Source: G020348385 sp964580235
GTDB lineage: Bacteria; Acidobacteriota; Aminicenantia; Aminicenantales; Aminicenantaceae
Reading direction: 5' to 3'
DNA length: 10,506 nucleotides
NCBI GenBank assembly: GCA_964580235.1
Contig: CAZOJY010000120.1
Location: forward strand, 1 to 10,506
Part shown: piece by piece, positions 1 through 6,607 of the stretch
How the letters are laid out: each line of letters opens with the position of its first letter
How positions within the stretch are numbered: the stretch's first letter is position 1
Notes under the pieces: generated by a model
Told to the model about the DNA's origin: nothing
The model's database searches: none
Seen by the model: the letters and a program-made list of their open reading frames with translations, nothing else
Position numbers and translations under genes: made by a program

Positions 1-2
1 AT

Positions 3-1256
3 ATCCTGGCCGAATACTTCAAAGAATGGGACAATACCGTAACAGGAGCCAATGCCACCCTGACCATGAAATCCAGTGCGGTTACTTTCTTTCGAGACCA
101 GGCTGTTCGCCAATCGATCGAGACCATCCGCAACAGGGTAGATGAACTCGGGCTGTCAGAAATCCCGATCCAGAGGCAGGGCGGGATCACGGGCGAAAGA
201 ATCATTGTCGAACTCCCGGGAGTGGAAGATCCGGACCGGGTCAAAAATATCCTCAAAACAACGGCCCAGCTCGAATGGCGATTGGTTTTTGGAGGACCCG
301 CACAAAACCAGGAGGCACTGCTCGTGGATCACGGCGGGGAGCTTCCGGCCGAAATGGAAATCCTTCCCGGAGACCCGAGGCGGAATTTGGGGGGGAACTA
401 TTATCTTGTCAGCCGGGTGGCCACGGTATCCGGCAAGGACCTGCGCGACGCCCGCCGCTCCTACGACGAGTGGAATAATCCAGCCGTTTCTTTCCGCCTC
501 ACACCAGAGGCCGGCAGGCGGTTTTACAAATTCACCTCGGACAACCTTCAAAAGCCTCTGTGTGTTATTCTGGATAAAAAAATCATCAACGTGGCGACAA
601 TACAGGATAGAATTTCTGATACGGGAATTATCCGGGGATTTTCCGATCCTGATGTCGTTGACGATCTCACCATTGCTCTGCGGGCAGGAGCTCTGCCGGC
701 AACCATCAAATATCTGGAAGAACGCACCGTCGGGCCGTCTTTAGGTGCAGATTCCATCCGGAAGGGCCTGGCTTCTATTATCATTGCACTGATTCTGATT
801 CTCGTTTTTATGGTTTTTTATTACAAACTGGCGGGGGTCAATGCGGTCTCTGCCCTTATCCTGAATATCATGATTCTGGCGGGTGCTCTTGCCTATTTTA
901 AAGCTCACCTCACGCTTCCCGGAATTGCCGGAATTATTCTGACCATCGGGATGGCGGTGGATGCCAACGTCCTGGTCTTTGAGAGAATCCGGGAAGAACT
1001 CACCCAGGGGAAAAGCGTGTTGAGCGCAATAGCCTCGGGATTCTCCCGTGCGTTCCGGACAATCCTGGACGCCAACGTCACCACGATTATCGCTGCCATT
1101 TTTCTCTTTCAGTTTGGAACTGGCCCCATCCGTGGATTCGCCATCACTCTGATCATCGGAATCTCAGCGAGCATGTTCACAGCGGTCTTTGTGTCACGGC
1201 TGATTTTTGATGTCACTCTGTCCAAGAAAAAGCAGAGAACAAAGTTGAGTATCTAG
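3..1256 (+). CDS. secD: Protein translocase subunit SecD (5'-truncated by window edge)
   Basis: SecD is the inner-membrane partner of SecF; together they use proton-motive force to help SecYEG-SecA release proteins on the periplasmic side. The reading frame is open from base 3, before the first ATG at 66, so the true start lies upstream and 417 codons are visible. Missing are the first membrane helix and the start of the periplasmic P1 domain. What remains is the rest of P1, then a block of five hydrophobic segments from about base 770 to 1220. The family signature GMAVDANVLVFERIREE lies at 948-998 and contains the membrane aspartate (codon 960-962) implicated in proton use. The linker EERTVGPSLGADSIRKG just before the helices is also typical. 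secF follows after one base, the usual secDF order. Identification is very secure. Confidence 0.96.
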   Translation: MLAEYFKEWDNTVTGANATLTMKSSAVTFFRDQAVRQSIETIRNRVDELGLSEIPIQRQGGITGERIIVELPGVEDPDRVKNILKTTAQLEWRLVFGGPAQNQEALLVDHGGELPAEMEILPGDPRRNLGGNYYLVSRVATVSGKDLRDARRSYDEWNNPAVSFRLTPEAGRRFYKFTSDNLQKPLCVILDKKIINVATIQDRISDTGIIRGFSDPDVVDDLTIALRAGALPATIKYLEERTVGPSLGADSIRKGLASIIIALILILVFMVFYYKLAGVNAVSALILNIMILAGALAYFKAHLTLPGIAGIILTIGMAVDANVLVFERIREELTQGKSVLSAIASGFSRAFRTILDANVTTIIAAIFLFQFGTGPIRGFAITLIIGISASMFTAVFVSRLIFDVTLSKKKQRTKLSI

Positions 1257-1257
1257 A

Positions 1258-2415
1258 ATGCAGATATTTAAAAAGCCCAACTTCAATTTCATGAAATATA
1301 AGTTTATCGCACTCGGCATCTCGGGTGTTATCATCGCGGGAGGGCTGATAAATATCGTCGCCGGAAAAGGCATTAACAGCGGCGTGGATTTTGCTGGCGG
1401 AACCCTTATCCAGATCCGCTTCAAAACGCCCCTCCCGATCGAAAACCTTCGCCAATCTTTATTAGATGCCGGATTCTCACCCAAGATTCAGGAAGTGGAA
1501 GGAGGAGAAAGAGAGTACATCATCCGGACCATGCTGCCTGAAGAGGAAACACAAGAGGAATTGGAAGCCCATATCCTGATGGGGAACAGGGTCGTCGATG
1601 CCTTAAAAACAGAGGCCGATAAATCAGCGTTGGCATCAGGATTGAAGGACCTCAACGTCATCGAAAGTGAGGAACTGCGCTCCCTTATCGCAGCTTCTTT
1701 TCCGGATAAAGCAGACACATCGGTCCAGGCTATCATAGACTTGCGGCAATCCGCGGAAATGAAGGGAATCATCGAAAATTTCGATGAACTCACACAGGCC
1801 GGGATCGAACCCGATGTGGTGGACTATCTCAAGACTAAAACTTTTCTGGGGAGCATGGCGACAAAACGGCGCGAAACAGTAGGCCCGCAGGTGGGGCATG
1901 AGCTTCGAAACAAGGCGACCCAGGCGACGGTATGGGCTTTGATCGGCATGCTCATCTATATCGGCATCCGGTTTAAGTTCGCTTACGGTGTATCGGCTAT
2001 TTTAACACTTGCCCATGATGTTCTCGTAACCATGGGAATTTTTTCTCTCACAAACCGCGAGATCAACCTTCCGGTGATAGCGGCCATCATGACCATTGTC
2101 GGGTACTCACTGAATGATACGATCGTTATATTTGACAGAGTAAGGGATAATTTAAAAACACTTCGAAAACTCGAGTTCGGAAAGCTTCTGGATGCGAGCA
2201 TCAACCAGACACTCAGCCGCACCATAATCACTTCAAGTACAACGCTTTTGACGGTCCTGGCTCTATTTATCTTCGGTGGAGAAGTCATCAACGATTTTGC
2301 CTTCACCATGATGATCGGAGTTGTTACAGGGACATACTCCTCGATCTACATGTCCTGTTCCCTCCTGACTTTCTGGAAAAAAATATTCAAGCCTAAGAAG
2401 GGATTGGGGAGGTAA
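1258..2415 (+). CDS. secF: Protein translocase subunit SecF, long form
   Basis: SecF partners SecD in the proton-driven Sec accessory complex of the inner membrane. The 385-residue product has a first membrane helix at about 17-35, the periplasmic motif SGVDFAGGTLIQIRF (41-55), the conserved ETVGPQVGHEL (206-216), and five further helices between about 223 and 372. The signature TIVGYSLNDTIVIFDRVRDN at 279-298 is diagnostic. It is about 60 residues longer than E. coli SecF (323). The extra length lies in the periplasmic domain, roughly residues 120-203, and is rich in Asp/Glu/Leu/Ala as if helical. The ATG lies one base after the secD stop and has only a weak ribosome site, so translation is probably coupled to secD. 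There is no clear terminator after the gene, so read-through into tonB is possible. Confidence 0.96.
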   Translation: MQIFKKPNFNFMKYKFIALGISGVIIAGGLINIVAGKGINSGVDFAGGTLIQIRFKTPLPIENLRQSLLDAGFSPKIQEVEGGEREYIIRTMLPEEETQEELEAHILMGNRVVDALKTEADKSALASGLKDLNVIESEELRSLIAASFPDKADTSVQAIIDLRQSAEMKGIIENFDELTQAGIEPDVVDYLKTKTFLGSMATKRRETVGPQVGHELRNKATQATVWALIGMLIYIGIRFKFAYGVSAILTLAHDVLVTMGIFSLTNREINLPVIAAIMTIVGYSLNDTIVIFDRVRDNLKTLRKLEFGKLLDASINQTLSRTIITSSTTLLTVLALFIFGGEVINDFAFTMMIGVVTGTYSSIYMSCSLLTFWKKIFKPKKGLGR

Positions 2416-2422
2416 ATAATGC

Positions 2423-2451
2423 TTGTCAAAAGGTTTTTTTTGCTTTATAAT
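2423..2451 (+). promoter_or_regulatory. Sigma-70-type promoter for tonB-exbB-exbD
   Basis: TTGTCA (2423-2428) and a perfect TATAAT (2446-2451) are separated by exactly 17 bases, that is 11 of 12 consensus positions at ideal spacing. Transcription would start near 2458, giving a leader of about 37 bases before the tonB ATG. It lies in the 79-base gap after secF, so tonB-exbB-exbD can be expressed separately from secDF. I saw no Fur-like operator over or beside it. The match is direct; activity is inferred. Confidence 0.72.
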
Positions 2452-2494
2452 TTGATTTATCCTTTCGCTAAAAACCTGGGTAAGAGGTAAAAAA

Positions 2495-3271
2495 ATGGCT
2501 GAAAAGATTAAGCCAAAATCAAAGGGAGAGATTCCTAGCCTGTTTAAAGATTCGTTCATTACCAGCGAAAAAGGGAAAATCAGAAAAGCTTTTGCATTTT
2601 CGGTCGCTCTTTTGCTCTATGTGACTATTGCCGCAGCCATGATTGTCGTTCCTCTTCTTAACACAGGGAACCTGCCCGAAGTCGAAGTTTACAGCGCATT
2701 CCTGGCACCTCCTCCCCCACCGCCTCCTCCTCCCCCTCCTCCGGCAAAAAAGAAGGCCAAACCCAAAGCCAGAACGCGGATCAAACCCGTCAAAGCCCAG
2801 TCCAATATTCAGCCCGGCCAGCTCGTTGCCCCTGTGGAAATCCCCGATGAAATCGTCGAAGAAGAACTCATGGATATCGGTATCGAAGGCGGCGTGGAAG
2901 GCGGCGTCGAGGGTGGAGTCGTCGGCGGCGTGCTCGGCGGTGTTGTCGGCGGCGTGCTCGGCGGTGTCGTCGGTGAAGTAGAAGCTCCTATTAGAGCTAT
3001 CGGAGAAATCAAACCCCCGAAACTGATCAAGAAGGTCGAGCCCCTGTATCCAGAAATCGCCCGTCAGGCCAGGGTGGAAGGTGTGGTGATCATCGAAGCG
3101 ACCACCGACATTTACGGCCGTGTGCAGCAGGTGAATATTCTCCGCTCGATCCCTCTTCTTGATCAGGCAGCCGTCGATGCCGTTCGTCAGTGGGTGTATG
3201 AACCCATGGTGATCAACGGCCGGCCGAGAGGTGTCATCTTCACGGTTACCGTTACTTTTAAATTAAAATAA
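2495..3271 (+). CDS. tonB: Energy transducer TonB
   Basis: TonB spans the periplasm and passes energy from ExbB/ExbD to outer-membrane transporters for iron chelates, vitamin B12 or glycans. The 258-residue protein has a basic cytoplasmic N-terminus, one membrane helix at about 32-56, and 12 consecutive prolines at 72-83 followed by a Lys/Arg-rich stretch (84-100). An acidic segment and a Gly-Gly-Val repeat block (131-162) come next, then the C-terminal TonB domain (about 175-258). That domain carries the family features VEPLYPEIARQARVEG and AVDAVRQWVYEP and ends in FTVTVTFKLK. The N-terminal segment is longer than in E. coli TonB, and the Gly repeat replaces most of the usual Pro-Glu/Pro-Lys spacer. 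The ATG at 2495 has AAGAGG 7 bases upstream. It heads a tonB-exbB-exbD unit with its own promoter. Which outer-membrane receptors it serves is not shown. Confidence 0.93.
   Translation: MAEKIKPKSKGEIPSLFKDSFITSEKGKIRKAFAFSVALLLYVTIAAAMIVVPLLNTGNLPEVEVYSAFLAPPPPPPPPPPPPAKKKAKPKARTRIKPVKAQSNIQPGQLVAPVEIPDEIVEEELMDIGIEGGVEGGVEGGVVGGVLGGVVGGVLGGVVGEVEAPIRAIGEIKPPKLIKKVEPLYPEIARQARVEGVVIIEATTDIYGRVQQVNILRSIPLLDQAAVDAVRQWVYEPMVINGRPRGVIFTVTVTFKLK
2885..2980 (+). repeat. 12-base tandem repeat encoding Gly-Gly-Val units in TonB
   Basis: Seven perfect tetrapeptide units of the form x-Gly-Gly-Val plus one degenerate VGEV are encoded in tandem. The first position runs E,E,E,V,L,V,L,V. Units at 2921-2944 and 2945-2968 form a higher-order 24-base repeat differing at only one base (the last). 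It lies between the acidic region and the C-terminal domain, where TonB normally has a spacer, so copy-number change would alter the reach of the protein without breaking the frame. Confidence 0.9.
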
Positions 3272-3315
3272 AAATATATCCTAAGAAAAGCTAATAAATG
3301 GCTTTCGATACTTAA

Positions 3316-3322
3316 AAGGAGG
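3316..3322 (+). promoter_or_regulatory. Strong ribosome binding site for exbB
   Basis: AAGGAGG ends 8 bases before the ATG at 3331, a full anti-16S match and the best ribosome site in the window. It fits the expected excess of ExbB over TonB. It also favours the first ATG of the ATGATG pair (3331) over the second (3334), which would sit 11 bases away. Confidence 0.8.
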
Positions 3323-3330
3323 TTCTCAAA

Positions 3331-4014
3331 ATGATGCAAATGGGTCTTCTAGATATGTGGGCGGAAATGGGAACAATTGCCAGAGCTGTTGCTATCATCC
3401 TGATGTTTCTTTCCGTCGTTTCAATCTATCTCTTTATTGAAAGACAGATCGTATTCTTCAGAGCCAAAAACAAATCCAAGCTTGTGGCTCCCAAACTTGC
3501 GAACTTTTTGAAGAAAGGACAGATACAAGATGCCCTCACTCTTTCGTCTAAGAAAGAAAACAAGGGAAGCCATTTAGCGCGAGTAACCGCCGCAGGAATT
3601 AAAGAATTCCTTGAAGGGCAGCAGGCAAACCTCAGTCTGGAAGAACAGGTTGAGACTGCCCAGAGAGGTTGTGAAAGGGCTGCGAACATTTTCTCTCAAG
3701 AGCTGAAGAGAGGCACTAACATCCTGGCTACGATCGCAACCTCTTCTCCGTTCATCGGGCTTTTCGGAACGATCTTCGGAATCATCAATGCCTTCCGTGG
3801 CATGGCTGTGACAGGTTCGGGAGGAATCGGGGCCGTTTCCCAAGGGATCGCCGAAGCATTGATCACAACAGCCTTCGGAATCGGAGTGGCCATTATCGCT
3901 CTCTGGTGCTATAATCTCTTATCTGCTAAAATCGATCTGTATGGTTCTGAAATGGCCAACACCAGCTCAGAGATCGTTGACTTCTTCATCCGAAAATCTG
4001 AAGATAAAGTTTAA
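3331..4014 (+). CDS. exbB: ExbB/TolQ/MotA-family proton channel protein
   Basis: ExbB forms the inner-membrane pentamer around ExbD and conducts protons to drive TonB. The 227-residue product has a first membrane helix at about 16-37, a cytoplasmic domain of about 95 residues, and two further helices at about 133-156 and 173-197. The conserved MotA/TolQ/ExbB segments are present: LATIATSSPFIGLFGTIFGI (131-150) and GIAEALITTAFGIGVAIIAL (172-191). Length and three-helix layout match ExbB or TolQ. The ExbB assignment rests on the flanking tonB and exbD and the lack of tolA, tolB or pal. The gap to exbD is 36 bases and has no terminator. Confidence in the family is very high; the choice of ExbB over TolQ is by context. 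Confidence 0.92.
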   Translation: MMQMGLLDMWAEMGTIARAVAIILMFLSVVSIYLFIERQIVFFRAKNKSKLVAPKLANFLKKGQIQDALTLSSKKENKGSHLARVTAAGIKEFLEGQQANLSLEEQVETAQRGCERAANIFSQELKRGTNILATIATSSPFIGLFGTIFGIINAFRGMAVTGSGGIGAVSQGIAEALITTAFGIGVAIIALWCYNLLSAKIDLYGSEMANTSSEIVDFFIRKSEDKV

Positions 4015-4050
4015 ATTAAGTCATCTGAGATATAATTTAAGAGGTAGAGC

Positions 4051-4476
4051 ATGAGCATGAAAGTCAACAGCGGACGGGACAGCGATGTTCAATCCGAGCC
4101 TAATGTCGTCCCCTTGTGTGACATTCTTCTCGTCCTATTGATCATCTTCATGGTGATGACCCCTTTGATCCAGAAAGGCGTCGATGTCGAGCTCCCCACG
4201 GCTATCAATACTATCGATCAACCTGAAAATGTTGATGCTGTCCTTTACATCAAAAGAGACGGTTCGATCTATGTAAATGAACAACCCGCTACTCAGGAAA
4301 CACTTCAGATGATGTTGGAAGAAGCCCTCATCACGGCATCCGAAAGAAAGCTTTATTTGAGAGCTGACCAAGAAGTGGAATACGGAATTATTCTAGATCT
4401 CATTCCTTTCATAAAAGATGCTGATATCGAGATTGTGGGGATTATTGCTGAAAAGAAGACAGAAAGAGTCGAATAA
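4051..4476 (+). CDS. exbD: ExbD/TolR-family biopolymer transport protein
   Basis: ExbD is the single-helix partner inside the ExbB pentamer; its membrane aspartate carries the protons that energise TonB. The 141-residue protein has a short cytoplasmic tail and the motif PNVVPLCDILLVLLIIFMVM (17-36), in which Asp24 matches the essential Asp25 of E. coli ExbD. A periplasmic domain with the typical pattern KRDGSIYVNEQP and LYLRADQEVEYG follows. AAGAGG lies 6 bases before the ATG at 4051; an in-frame ATG at 4057 is less well spaced. Only one exbD is present here, whereas related operons sometimes carry two. It ends 7 bases before the stop of the convergent minus-strand gene, so transcripts from the two sides meet at this point. 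Confidence 0.93.
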   Translation: MSMKVNSGRDSDVQSEPNVVPLCDILLVLLIIFMVMTPLIQKGVDVELPTAINTIDQPENVDAVLYIKRDGSIYVNEQPATQETLQMMLEEALITASERKLYLRADQEVEYGIILDLIPFIKDADIEIVGIIAEKKTERVE

Positions 4477-4483
4477 GGAATAA

Positions 4484-5599
4484 TCAGACATCGTTACCAC
4501 CAAGGGGTAACGTTAGAAGCCGATCGACTTCTTCTTTACTCCTTGGTGTTTTTTTTTGCACATTTTTCCAGACATCTGGGCTTTCCATGCAAAAATAAAC
4601 AGGGATTTTTCCTCCGCCAGCCTTTTTTAAATTATCATTAATCCATTTAAAAAGCCGGACTCTCAGAGGTTTCGGGTACCTCATTTTCCCATCCTTCCCG
4701 GTGATAAATTCCTCATAGATTATTCTTGTCTGCCGGAATCTTTTCTTGATGACTGGCTTAAGGTCAGGAGGAAATCTCAAACCGCCCAAGCTTATCCAGG
4801 CAATCTTATCTCTGTCGACACAGCCCATTAAATCATCGATTATTTCTGCGTATCCTTCTTTCCATCCCTCATAATGGATTATAGGATCAAAATGGAAGCC
4901 CACCCTATACCCCGCTTGAGATACGAGACGGGCCGCCTGGATCCTTTCGCGCACAGGAGGAGCATCTTTCTCCTCTTCGAGGGCAATCTTATATGTGTTG
5001 ACAGACCAGGAAAGGACGATGTTTTCCCGTGGTTTGTTTTCCAGAATATTTTTGATGTTACAAGTTTTTGTTTTTAGCTCAAGCAAAGCGTTCGGGTGAG
5101 CTGCAAAATAGGAAATGAGCCATGTGGAACGGTTGGTCAAATGATCCAGGGCAAGGGAATCTCCAAGTTCTCCGGTTCCGATCCGAACAGTGCGGTTTCG
5201 ATTTTTGTGCAGGAAGTCATCCAGCTGTCGGTAAAGTTTGGATGTATTCGCATGAATGGTAATCAAAGGATTATCTAAATAAGACTGCAGGATACAATAG
5301 GAACAATCAAGAGGACAGTTGAGATCTGTGTTGATGATATAATAATTACATCCGATATAATTGGGCGTACAAGGACATGGTTTGATAAATCCTCCCTTTT
5401 GATGTGTGACCAACAGGAGCTTTTTCCCTTCGCCCACAGGATCCCGAGATGTCAAAATATCGGCGATCAGTTCTCTCGAGTCTGTTATGAACTCAGTTGG
5501 GAGATGCTGTGTGTTTTCGAGAACCCTTCGGGTTATAAACGAATTAATGCTATCTTTGGCGACATAGACTTTTTTGGGGTAGTAACGAGCCTCATTCAT
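4484..5599 (-). CDS. SPL-family radical SAM protein (spore photoproduct lyase-like)
   Basis: The family model, spore photoproduct lyase (SplB), uses a 4Fe-4S cluster and S-adenosylmethionine to reverse a UV thymine dimer. This 371-residue product has the radical SAM triad in NCPLDCSYC, Cys95, Cys99 and Cys102, spaced Cx3Cx2C as in SPL. It also carries AGYRVGFHFDPIIHYEGWKE (229-248), which closely resembles SplB. At the place of the SplB hydrogen-donor Cys (B. subtilis Cys141, aligned from memory by the shared DHLT) it has Glu144 in TGELGDSLALDHLT, so it may not act as a true SPL. The N-terminus also has CPCTPNYIGC (75-84). The start at 5599 overlaps the upstream stop as ATGAATGA; an in-frame ATG at 5635 would add 12 residues that merely overlap the ParB-like gene. 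The real substrate is unknown; no spore genes are visible. Confidence 0.85.
   Translation of the reverse strand: MNEARYYPKKVYVAKDSINSFITRRVLENTQHLPTEFITDSRELIADILTSRDPVGEGKKLLLVTHQKGGFIKPCPCTPNYIGCNYYIINTDLNCPLDCSYCILQSYLDNPLITIHANTSKLYRQLDDFLHKNRNRTVRIGTGELGDSLALDHLTNRSTWLISYFAAHPNALLELKTKTCNIKNILENKPRENIVLSWSVNTYKIALEEEKDAPPVRERIQAARLVSQAGYRVGFHFDPIIHYEGWKEGYAEIIDDLMGCVDRDKIAWISLGGLRFPPDLKPVIKKRFRQTRIIYEEFITGKDGKMRYPKPLRVRLFKWINDNLKKAGGGKIPVYFCMESPDVWKNVQKKTPRSKEEVDRLLTLPLGGNDV
4492..4512. repeat. Perfect 7-bp hairpin at the convergent gene junction
   Basis: CGTTACC (4492-4498) and GGTAACG (4506-4512) are exact reverse complements around a 7-base loop. It lies in the last codons of the minus-strand SPL-like gene, just past the exbD stop. 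Neither side has an immediate T-run, so it is a poor terminator alone. Its arm and loop overlap the left arm of the larger hairpin described for 4498-4557, so the two folds exclude each other. Confidence 0.5.
4498..4557 (+). terminator. Possible intrinsic terminator for tonB-exbB-exbD
   Basis: CACCAAGG (4498-4505) pairs perfectly with CCTTGGTG (4541-4548), directly followed by nine T (4549-4557). The 35-base loop contains a small inner hairpin, GAAG (4516-4519) with CTTC (4528-4531). Position fits: it starts 21 bases after the exbD stop. The long loop is unusual, and the sequence also encodes the last residues of the convergent gene, where the T-run is two Lys codons, so chance cannot be ruled out. 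Confidence 0.45.
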
Positions 5600-6551
5600 C
5601 GGGAAAACCATGAAATAACAAAAAAAGGTGCTCATCTGATATTAAATCCTGAAGCCTGGCAAGTTTTTTTTGGAAGGCCTCCTTATTTTTTAAACTGAAT
5701 TTCACAGCAAATTTTCCATCCTCGAAAAAATAAGGGGCATCAAAAATCACGTCTTTGGAAAGCTGGGCTTTTTTGATGGAGTCATCGAAAGATTTTTTCC
5801 ATGCCGATACGGTGGGATTTCGTTTCGTTCGTAACAGAGAGCGGATTTTATCTGATTTTTGCAGAGGAGACAGGTTGACCGATTGGCATAAAGACTGAAT
5901 TTCTGGTGTTGACAGGATAGTTTTCGGAGTGTCTCCTGTCTTTTTTGACAAATCTTGCAGGTCTTCAAGAAATTGCTTCATTTTGTTCAAATTCATCGGC
6001 AAAATCAACGCAAGAAGGCTCTCACGATCTTCAGGGGCAAATTCAGTCAGGACTTGAACCGATGGCAGAGGTATTTTTTTTTTAAAAATTATTTTTTTCC
6101 ATTTAGAATTCAGCCGGGCAATATTGAGATAGATATCAAAATAGGATAAAGTTTCAGGGATACCCAGGAGGGGGAAAAACTGTCTAAGGACTATTTTTTC
6201 ATCTTTAATAAATCCATTCAGCTTGTGTATAATTTCTGCCTTTTCGAGGAGATTGAAATTTCTAACGGCTAAATTTTCATACAGGTTAATGAGGAATACC
6301 CGGCAATCGTCCTCTTCTTCGAGCAAAAAAACAGGGATACGCATCAGGCGGAGTTCGCAACAGGCAGAAAGTCTTTTCCATCCGGACACGATCACATACT
6401 GAGGGCTTTCCCGCTCCACGACTGCCAGAGGACTGATAAGGCCTATTTTTTTTATGGAATAAATCAGCTTCTCAAGGTCAAAATGATAGGAGAAACGAAA
6501 CCGTTCATCCTGAATGTCGATGTCATCCGGAGAAACCTCAAGGAGCTTCAT
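5592..6551 (-). CDS. ParB N-terminal-domain protein
   Basis: ParB/Spo0J/RepB N-terminal domains bind nucleotide (CTP in true ParB) and are also found in nucleases and phage or plasmid regulators. In this 319-residue protein the domain covers about residues 1-110: VSPDDIDI at the start, GLISPLAVV (37-45), YVIVSGWKRLSAC (52-64) where ParB has GERR, and NLYENLAVRNFNLLEKAEII (89-108), like the ENxxR box. The following 200 residues are Lys/Leu-rich and probably helical; about 130-170 could be a helix-turn-helix, but I cannot confirm it. The C-terminal third (245-319) is unrecognised. No parA, parS site or replication gene is near, so chromosome partition is unlikely. The ATG at 6551 fits the domain start; a TTG at 6578 would add 9 residues. 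Its stop overlaps the SPL-like start by 8 bases, suggesting linked function. Confidence 0.78.
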   Translation of the reverse strand: MKLLEVSPDDIDIQDERFRFSYHFDLEKLIYSIKKIGLISPLAVVERESPQYVIVSGWKRLSACCELRLMRIPVFLLEEEDDCRVFLINLYENLAVRNFNLLEKAEIIHKLNGFIKDEKIVLRQFFPLLGIPETLSYFDIYLNIARLNSKWKKIIFKKKIPLPSVQVLTEFAPEDRESLLALILPMNLNKMKQFLEDLQDLSKKTGDTPKTILSTPEIQSLCQSVNLSPLQKSDKIRSLLRTKRNPTVSAWKKSFDDSIKKAQLSKDVIFDAPYFFEDGKFAVKFSLKNKEAFQKKLARLQDLISDEHLFLLFHGFPDE

Positions 6552-6607
6552 GTCCCTTATTCTAGTTGAAGCAGTCAACCCAGTCCACTTTTAATTTGGG
6601 GACTGAA

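Noticed and set aside
2416..2494. Terminator after secF at the T-run 2434-2441
   Set aside because: No stem-loop precedes the run; these bases fit better as the spacer of the tonB promoter.
2885..2980. Tandem units considered as a CRISPR array or other DNA repeat locus
   Set aside because: Units are 12 bases without spacers, stay in frame with TonB and occupy the protein's spacer region.
2809..3030. Antisense open frame rich in Pro-Pro-Thr repeats
   Set aside because: It is the mirror of the Gly-Gly-Val repeat in tonB; GC-rich tandem codons keep the opposite strand open. It has no separate ribosome site and lies wholly inside tonB.
4031..4036. TATAAT in the exbB-exbD gap as an internal promoter
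   Set aside because: The hexamer 17 bases upstream (AGTTTA, 4008-4013) is a poor -35 and the gap is AT-rich, so a chance match is likely.
5600..5635. N-terminal extension of the SPL-like protein from the ATG at 5635
   Set aside because: The 12 added residues come from the ParB-like coding end, and the ATG at 5599 gives the neat 8-base stop/start overlap seen also at ispG-larE.
6581..6605. Hairpin CAGTCC / GGACTG between the dehydrogenase and the ParB-like gene
   Set aside because: The stem is only six pairs with a 13-base loop and no T-run on the minus strand. It is too weak to call a terminator, though it might be a remnant of a palindromic repeat.
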